34,345 nt of DNA. It comes from Opitutaceae bacterium. GTDB lineage: Bacteria; Verrucomicrobiota; Verrucomicrobiia; Opitutales; Opitutaceae. Of this stretch, positions 29,895-34,345 are shown in pieces (within the stretch, counting starts at the first letter, position 1; every line of letters starts with the position of its first letter). The DNA is taken from NCBI GenBank assembly GCA_002694885.1, contig NZNM01000090.1:1-34345 (forward strand), read 5' to 3'. The translations under genes were made by a program, and so were the position numbers. The notes under the pieces were generated by a model. The model was not told where the DNA came from. It was given only the letters and a program-made list of their open reading frames with translations, and searched no databases.

Positions 29895-32786
29895 TCAGTA
29901 GGTGAGCGTTTCATCGAGGTTCAGCAGCACTTGAGCCACTATAGTTGATGCCTTGCTAGGCGCTTCTTGCAAAGTACTCTCATACAATTGGACAAGTTCT
30001 CGCAAAGCGGAGTCTGAGGGGTCTCGGCCGGTTGCGAGCCGGTAAGCCGAGAAGAGCCGATCGCTAATGGGTTGGCTTGAATAAGAGTTCGAGAAGCCAT
30101 TGTCCAATTTCTCTCCGAGGGCCTCGGCGCATTCAACAAAAGCGGTGTCATTGAGTGTTACTAGAGCTTGAAGTGGCGTATTCGAGTTTAGGCGACGCGG
30201 ATTGCAAAACTCCCTAGACGGGGCGTCGAAGCTGGCGAAAGTGGGGTAGGGGATGCTGCGCTTGACGTAAGTGTAGACAGCCCGCCGGTAACGTGCGTCC
30301 TGGTCCTTTTCCGGCGTTTCCCATTTATCCCTGCTGAGGAAAGGTCGCCAAACGCCCTCGGGAATCGGCGGATGCACGGGAGGGCCGCCAATTTCGGTGG
30401 AAAGCAGCCCGCTGACGGCCAGCGCATTGTCGCGAACCATCTCCGCAGTTAAGCGCAGTCTAGGCCCTCGGGCCAGCAATCGATTATCCGGATCGCGTAG
30501 GTTGAGTTCCGGATTGGTTTTGGAAGATTGCTGGAAGGCGTAGCTGAGAACGATCTCTCTTAGCATGGCCTTGATGCTCCAATCGTAGTCTTCCTGAAAT
30601 CGCGTAGCCAGATAGTCGAGCAAAGCCGGATGGTATGGCTTTTCGCCCGATGAACCGAAGTCTTCAAGCGTGTAGACAATACCAGTGCCAAAGAGCTGTT
30701 CCCATAGTCGATTGACGAATACGCGGGAGGTGAGGGGATTGTCAGCGGAAACCCACCATTGGGCCATAGTTAGGCGATCGAGCTCTGGAGCAGGGGGAGC
30801 GATTTCCGCAAGAGAGGCTGGAATAGCTACGGTGACGGCTTCTCCCTTTTCTAAAGCGTTACCGCGCTCGAATATGCGTGTCGGCCGGGCGAGGTGGGGC
30901 GGACGTTGGTGCATGATAGGAACGGTAGTTCCCGGAATTTCGGAATAGCGCCTAGTCAAGCGATCGATCTCTTCCTTGAGGGTGAACGTTTTTGATCCTG
31001 CCGATGCGAATTCCGTCCATCGAGTATCTGAGGTAATATCTAATCGCCCCCTTTGAATAGCCATTGGATGGCTACCGTGTCCCGTCTTGTTGCAATGGAT
31101 ACGAATAGAGAGACTTTCTCCCTCGTTGATCTCGATTGGCGTTTCTGGAATTAGGACAATCTCCCGAGCATAGTGAATCCGTGAATCCGCTCCCCAGCCC
31201 TCGCTGTTGGCTGGAATCGCTTTCATGGGTTCCGTTGGCATCCAAGGAACGTCTGGAGCGGAAGCTTTGAAGCAAACGGGCATTCGATTGCCGGCTTCAT
31301 CGACTATCTCCGCTTCGATGTTGTCTACGAGAAATCCCCACGGAGGGTTGTCGATGGCAGTTTCTGGATCTATGGGCAGGACAGTGAGGCGTATAGCGGT
31401 GGCGGGCTGGTCTCTAGCGCTCGATTCTGGGATCGTAACGATGGTGTGGGTCTTTATCTCTACGGTCCCGACAGTTTGAAATTCGGAGTAGCCGGCTGAG
31501 TCGTCTACTTGATATTGCGTACTATTATTGGAGGCGACTTCGAGCCCTTTGACTCGTTGCCAATCCACGTTCTTCTTCAACTCGCTGCTTTGCTCCCAGA
31601 CGGTTTCTTTGAGGTCGAGAATACGGCGTCTCAATTCGGTCGCCTCGCTATAGCGAGTCGGGTCTTCGGGAACCTTCAACAACGGCTCGTCCCTCTGTAG
31701 GTCCGAATCCGCCGTGTTGTTGTAGAAGGCCATGAATTGGTAGTATTCTTCGTTCCGGAAAGGGTCGTAGGGGTGATCGTGACATTGCACGCAGTTGAAT
31801 GTCACGGCGCCCCAGGTTTGCCAGGTAGTGTTGATGCGGTCGATCACGGCCTCGACGCGAAATACCTCGTCATCCGTTCCGCCTTCGTCATTGGTTTGCG
31901 TGTTTCGCTGGGAGGCGGTGGCGACGAGATCGTCGATGCTCGGATTCGGTAGGAGGTCTCCGGCCAACTGCTTAATCGTGAACTGGTCGAAAGGGAGATC
32001 GTCGTTGAAGGCTTTAACGACCCAATCGCGATACGCCCAAATAGTGCGTTTTTGATCCTGCCCGAGACCGCCGGAATCGGCATAGCGTACGAGGTCGAGC
32101 CACATGGAAGCCCAGCGTTCCCCAAAAGAGGGTCGGCTGAGAAGATCATCCACGGCGTTTTCGACTGCCTGTTTCGGGTTATTGCCGTGCGCCGATTCGA
32201 AGGAATCGAGCTCGTCGTTTGTAGGAGGCAAACCCGTAAGGGCTAAGCTAAGCCGACGGAGCAATCGGCCGGGCGACTCAGGCGGGCTCGGCTTCAGACC
32301 TTCTTCCTCCAATTTTTGGAATAGAAAGCGATCGATGTTGCCGCTCGCTTTATCGTCAAACGAAGTTGTCGGAATTTCGGGTCTTTCGGGTGTCTGGAAG
32401 GCCCAGTGACCGCTCCACTCTGCCCCTTCGTTGATCCATTGTTTGAATAGCGCGATTTCGTCGTCGCTGAGAGCCTCGTGTTCATCCGGCGGAGGCATGC
32501 GGTCGTCTTCGTCGTTGGTAGTGATGCGGTAGATGAGCTCGGAATCGTCCGGTTTGCCTGGTGTGACGATTGGCACTCCCGAATCTCCGATGAAATTGAC
32601 GACACGATCCTGGTAGACGAAAGAAACGTCGCCTGCCGCTTTCACTCCCCCATGGCACTCGACGCAATTCGCGTTGAGAATCGGCTGGATGTCGCGGGCG
32701 AAATCCACTTTGCCCCAGGCTGCTTGGGCAAGGGCTCCTAGTACGATGAGGGCTGGGATGGTTTTCCTAATGGCGGTGAGACGCAT
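29895..32786 (-). CDS. Large cytochrome c-type protein, PSCyt1-DUF1549-DUF1553 (operon 2)
   Basis: A 963-residue exported protein when started at ATG 32784-32786, which places the signal peptide (KTIPALIVLGALAQAAWG) first; the frame itself opens at 32906. A heme motif CVECH (41-45) follows FARDIQPILNAN, and DDRMPPPDEHEALSDDEI supplies the likely distal Met. The DUF1549 part has LSLALTGLPPTNDELDSFES, FGERWASMWLDLVRYADSGG, AYRDWVVKAFNDDLPFDQF and the second CxxCH, NCVQCHDHPYDPFRNEEYY. The DUF1553 part has NPLTSRVFVNRLWEQLFGTG, MLREIVLSYAFQQSS and NTPLQALVTLNDTAFVECAE. It leads the three-gene operon with DUF1501 and sulfatase genes. The C-terminal half lacks the additional insert of the operon-1 copy. 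Confidence 0.92.
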   Translation of the reverse strand: MRLTAIRKTIPALIVLGALAQAAWGKVDFARDIQPILNANCVECHGGVKAAGDVSFVYQDRVVNFIGDSGVPIVTPGKPDDSELIYRITTNDEDDRMPPPDEHEALSDDEIALFKQWINEGAEWSGHWAFQTPERPEIPTTSFDDKASGNIDRFLFQKLEEEGLKPSPPESPGRLLRRLSLALTGLPPTNDELDSFESAHGNNPKQAVENAVDDLLSRPSFGERWASMWLDLVRYADSGGLGQDQKRTIWAYRDWVVKAFNDDLPFDQFTIKQLAGDLLPNPSIDDLVATASQRNTQTNDEGGTDDEVFRVEAVIDRINTTWQTWGAVTFNCVQCHDHPYDPFRNEEYYQFMAFYNNTADSDLQRDEPLLKVPEDPTRYSEATELRRRILDLKETVWEQSSELKKNVDWQRVKGLEVASNNSTQYQVDDSAGYSEFQTVGTVEIKTHTIVTIPESSARDQPATAIRLTVLPIDPETAIDNPPWGFLVDNIEAEIVDEAGNRMPVCFKASAPDVPWMPTEPMKAIPANSEGWGADSRIHYAREIVLIPETPIEINEGESLSIRIHCNKTGHGSHPMAIQRGRLDITSDTRWTEFASAGSKTFTLKEEIDRLTRRYSEIPGTTVPIMHQRPPHLARPTRIFERGNALEKGEAVTVAIPASLAEIAPPAPELDRLTMAQWWVSADNPLTSRVFVNRLWEQLFGTGIVYTLEDFGSSGEKPYHPALLDYLATRFQEDYDWSIKAMLREIVLSYAFQQSSKTNPELNLRDPDNRLLARGPRLRLTAEMVRDNALAVSGLLSTEIGGPPVHPPIPEGVWRPFLSRDKWETPEKDQDARYRRAVYTYVKRSIPYPTFASFDAPSREFCNPRRLNSNTPLQALVTLNDTAFVECAEALGEKLDNGFSNSYSSQPISDRLFSAYRLATGRDPSDSALRELVQLYESTLQEAPSKASTIVAQVLLNLDETLTY

Positions 32787-32973
32787 GGATCGACGAGTAT
32801 CGTCACAGCTATATAGGCCGGTAACCACAATGAGCAATACCGATCTGACTTCGGTCTGACTCACGTTTTCATGAGATCCACTCTCCGCCGGGCATGATGG
32901 AATCATTGTTGAACTCTGTAGCTAAAGACCGCAAAGATTAGTCGTATGAGCACCCACTCACATTGCTCTTAGC

Positions 32974-33827
32974 AAAGCCCTGATACTCGGGCTCCTGTTA
33001 GCTGGAATTGCCTTGGCTGTCGGGATGGCTGAGCCCGAGATTATCAAGGATATCGAGTACTCTCGCCCGGATGGCTACCCCCTGCTTCTGGATCTCTACT
33101 TGCCCGAAGAAGCGAAGAATTCAGCTGTGCCCGTGGTCGTTTGGGCTCATGGAGGGGCTGGAAAAATGGCAGCAAGAAAAATTCCAAGGCGAGTTGGCTG
33201 GCGGAAGAAGGCTATGCGGTGGTAAGCATCAATTATCGCCTAACCGACGTTGCTCAGTGGCCTGCCCAGATAGACGATTGCCGGGAGGCTGTTCGCTGGG
33301 CCCGCCGCAATGCTGCAGTATTTGGCTTGGATCCAAATCGGATTGGAGCCTGGGGATCGTCGGCGGGCGGACACTTGGTCGCATTGATGGGAACGCTTCC
33401 GTATCCAGAAAATGAGTCTATATCGAGTCGCGTATCAGTGGTGTGCGATTGGTACGGGCCGACCGAGCTGCTGACCATGCCTCCAAATAATGTGGGGAAT
33501 GGGCGAACGGAAGAGGATGTAGCTAACTCTAATGGCGCCAAGCTACTTGGATGCACGGTTAAAGACTGCCCTGATCTGGCCAAGCAAGCGAGCGCCTACG
33601 ACAATGTTTCTAGCGATGATGCCGCTTTTCTCATTATGCACGGCGATGAGGACCCGGGAGTCCCACTCCAGCAAAGCACCTAGTTCCACGACCGTTTGCG
33701 ACAGCATGGAGTACCTTCAGCGTTAAAGGTGATCGAAGGCGCGGGACACGGCGGAAAGCTTTTTGGCACTCCAGAAGTTCGAGAAGCGGTGCTTCAGTTC
33801 TTCGATAGGCGGTTGAAGCGTATCTAA
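32974..33827 (+). pseudogene. Alpha/beta-hydrolase (esterase/acetyl-xylan-esterase-like), broken
   Basis: The product would be an exported serine esterase of the BD-FAE/HSL-like kind. Frame 1 encodes a hydrophobic leader (ALILGLLLAGIALAVG), IIKDIEYSRPDGYPLLLDLY, and VPVVVWAHGG. One base is then missing in the G run 33154-33157; adding a G restores the oxyanion motif HGGGW followed by KNGSKKNSKASWLAEEGYAV in frame 3. The nucleophile elbow is GSSAGG, the acid lies in HGDEDPGVP and the histidine in EGAGHGGKLF. A second lesion is an in-frame TAG at 33681-33683; past it the same frame reads FHDRLRQHGVPSALKVIEG and QFFDRRLKRI to TAA at 33825. No ATG precedes the leader; a TTG at 33013 is possible. 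Two independent lesions favour a pseudogene. Confidence 0.78.
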
Positions 33828-33841
33828 TTTACAGATACGCT
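33817..33841. terminator. Hairpin overlapping the stop codons of two convergent genes
   Basis: AGCGTATCT (33817-33825) and AGATACGCT (33833-33841) make a perfect 9-bp stem with a seven-base loop. The plus-strand stop TAA (33825-33827) and the minus-strand stop (33840-33842) both fall in it. It is a plausible compact bidirectional terminator, though without a strong T tract. Confidence 0.5.
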
Positions 33842-34345
33842 ATCTAATCCAAGCGTAGATCGGGAAATCCTTGAGCCGCTTTTCCGTATCGTCCTCGCTG
33901 GTAAAGAAGCAGGTTTCCCGAACCTTGGCCTTGGTATTCTTCGGAGTGATGATGAGACGGTACTTGTGATTGGCTTCGATTTCCTCGATCTCGAAATTGA
34001 AACTGGAGTCAGCGGGTTTGCCATTCTTCAAGGCGACGCCGTCTATCTTCATGGGGCGCTGTGTATGGATGATGACTTCGCAGTCTTTGGGATCAGGTTT
34101 TTCTCCCACTTTCCAGAGCAACGCGCGGCGTTTGAGCTGTATCAACTGTGGGATCTCCACATTGAGAACGAGCGTGTAGGAATGGTTGTCGCCGCCCTCT
34201 TCCGTGCCTACGGTGATTTCCTTGCGTTGCTTTCCGACTCGGCTTCCGATATCGAAATGGGCATGGAGTTCGCCGGATTCTCCGGGCGCGTAGGTTTTCT
34301 TCTCTAAAGTCGGTACGGTGCACCCGCAGGAAGCCTGGGTTTTCG
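33840..34345 (-). CDS. DUF1573 domain protein, 3' end (runs off the right edge)
   Basis: The last ~167 codons of a minus-strand gene whose start lies beyond the window. Read from the edge, the frame gives TQASCGCTVPTLEKKTYAPG, ESGELHAHFDIGSRVGKQRK and EITVGTEEGGDNHSYTLVLN, the hallmark of DUF1573 (SCGCT followed by a beta-sandwich). A second beta-rich part follows: VEIPQLIQLKRRALLWKVGE, CEVIIHTQRPMKIDGV, NHKYRLIITPKNTKAKVRET and a TAG stop at 33840. The family is usually exported, Ig-like, and of unknown function. An apparent start at 34160 is internal and should not be used. The N-terminal signal sequence is not visible. Confidence 0.8.
   Translation of the reverse strand, partial: KTQASCGCTVPTLEKKTYAPGESGELHAHFDIGSRVGKQRKEITVGTEEGGDNHSYTLVLNVEIPQLIQLKRRALLWKVGEKPDPKDCEVIIHTQRPMKIDGVALKNGKPADSSFNFEIEEIEANHKYRLIITPKNTKAKVRETCFFTSEDDTEKRLKDFPIYAWIR

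Noticed and set aside
32787..32906. Upstream extension of the second DUF1549/1553 protein by 40 residues
   Set aside because: The extension would put 40 residues before a clear signal peptide that starts at the ATG at 32784-32786.
1..34345. CRISPR array, tRNA, rRNA, or a phage/defence island
   Set aside because: No regularly spaced repeats, no recognisable tRNA or rRNA sequence, and no nuclease, helicase or phage structural genes were seen.

Overview
The window reads as a chromosomal segment of a Verrucomicrobiota bacterium, most likely a marine or coastal member of the Opitutales/Puniceicoccales side of the phylum, or less likely a planctomycete. The pointers are repeated pairings of very large c-type cytochrome proteins (DUF1549/DUF1553 and DUF1587/1592/1588/1585 types) with Tat-exported DUF1501/DUF1552 proteins, three sulfatases in 34 kb, and a C-terminal repeat domain common in Opitutus-like secreted proteins. 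This is inference from gene families; no rRNA or other phylogenetic marker is present, and no tRNA or CRISPR array was seen.

Layout. 1-1378: part of an IS3-family element on the minus strand, entering from the left edge and fused without an obvious IS end to the 3' part of a repeat-containing secreted-protein gene. 1501-5247: a likely metal-handling locus. Minus-strand genes for a membrane-anchored thioredoxin and a tiny cysteine-rich protein lie divergent to a plus-strand operon of ABC ATPase, FtsX/MacB-type permease, His-rich lipoprotein and DUF3299 protein, an arrangement resembling the Vibrio zrg zinc locus. 5462-10172: DUF1552 protein, a 917-residue DUF1592-type cytochrome protein whose 5' end carries a long REPIN-like palindrome, and a frameshifted cyclophilin. 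10282-24463: a nine-gene minus-strand array. In transcription order it encodes a sugar isomerase-like lipoprotein, a Tm-1/UPF0261 protein, a DUF1549/1553 cytochrome protein, a DUF1501 protein, a sugar-binding lipoprotein, a double-domain sugar ABC ATPase, an RbsC-type permease and two tandem paralogous sulfatases. 24639-25191: remnant of an MscS-type channel. 25240-26538: PQQ-type beta-propeller protein. 26636-32786: a second cytochrome/DUF1501/sulfatase operon on the minus strand. 32974-33827: a broken esterase gene. 33840-34345: the 3' end of a DUF1573 gene running off the right edge.

How the parts may work together. Two gene sets couple a giant periplasmic cytochrome protein, a Tat-exported DUF1501 protein and one or two sulfatases. 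One set also contains a complete ribose/galactose-type ABC importer. The simplest reading is two loci for desulfation and use of sulfated glycans, with uptake of a released sugar in the first; the role of the cytochrome/DUF1501 pair is unknown.

The least ordinary features are not protein families. Several GTAG-headed palindromes resemble REP/REPIN elements: one group sits in four of the six gaps between the operon genes from DUF1549 to the last sulfatase, with compensatory hairpin changes. A different one lies in the 5' coding region of a cytochrome gene, and another between convergent genes. There is also a high density of broken genes: a truncated IS/gene fusion, a one-base cyclophilin frameshift, a twice-damaged channel gene and an esterase with a frameshift plus an in-frame stop.
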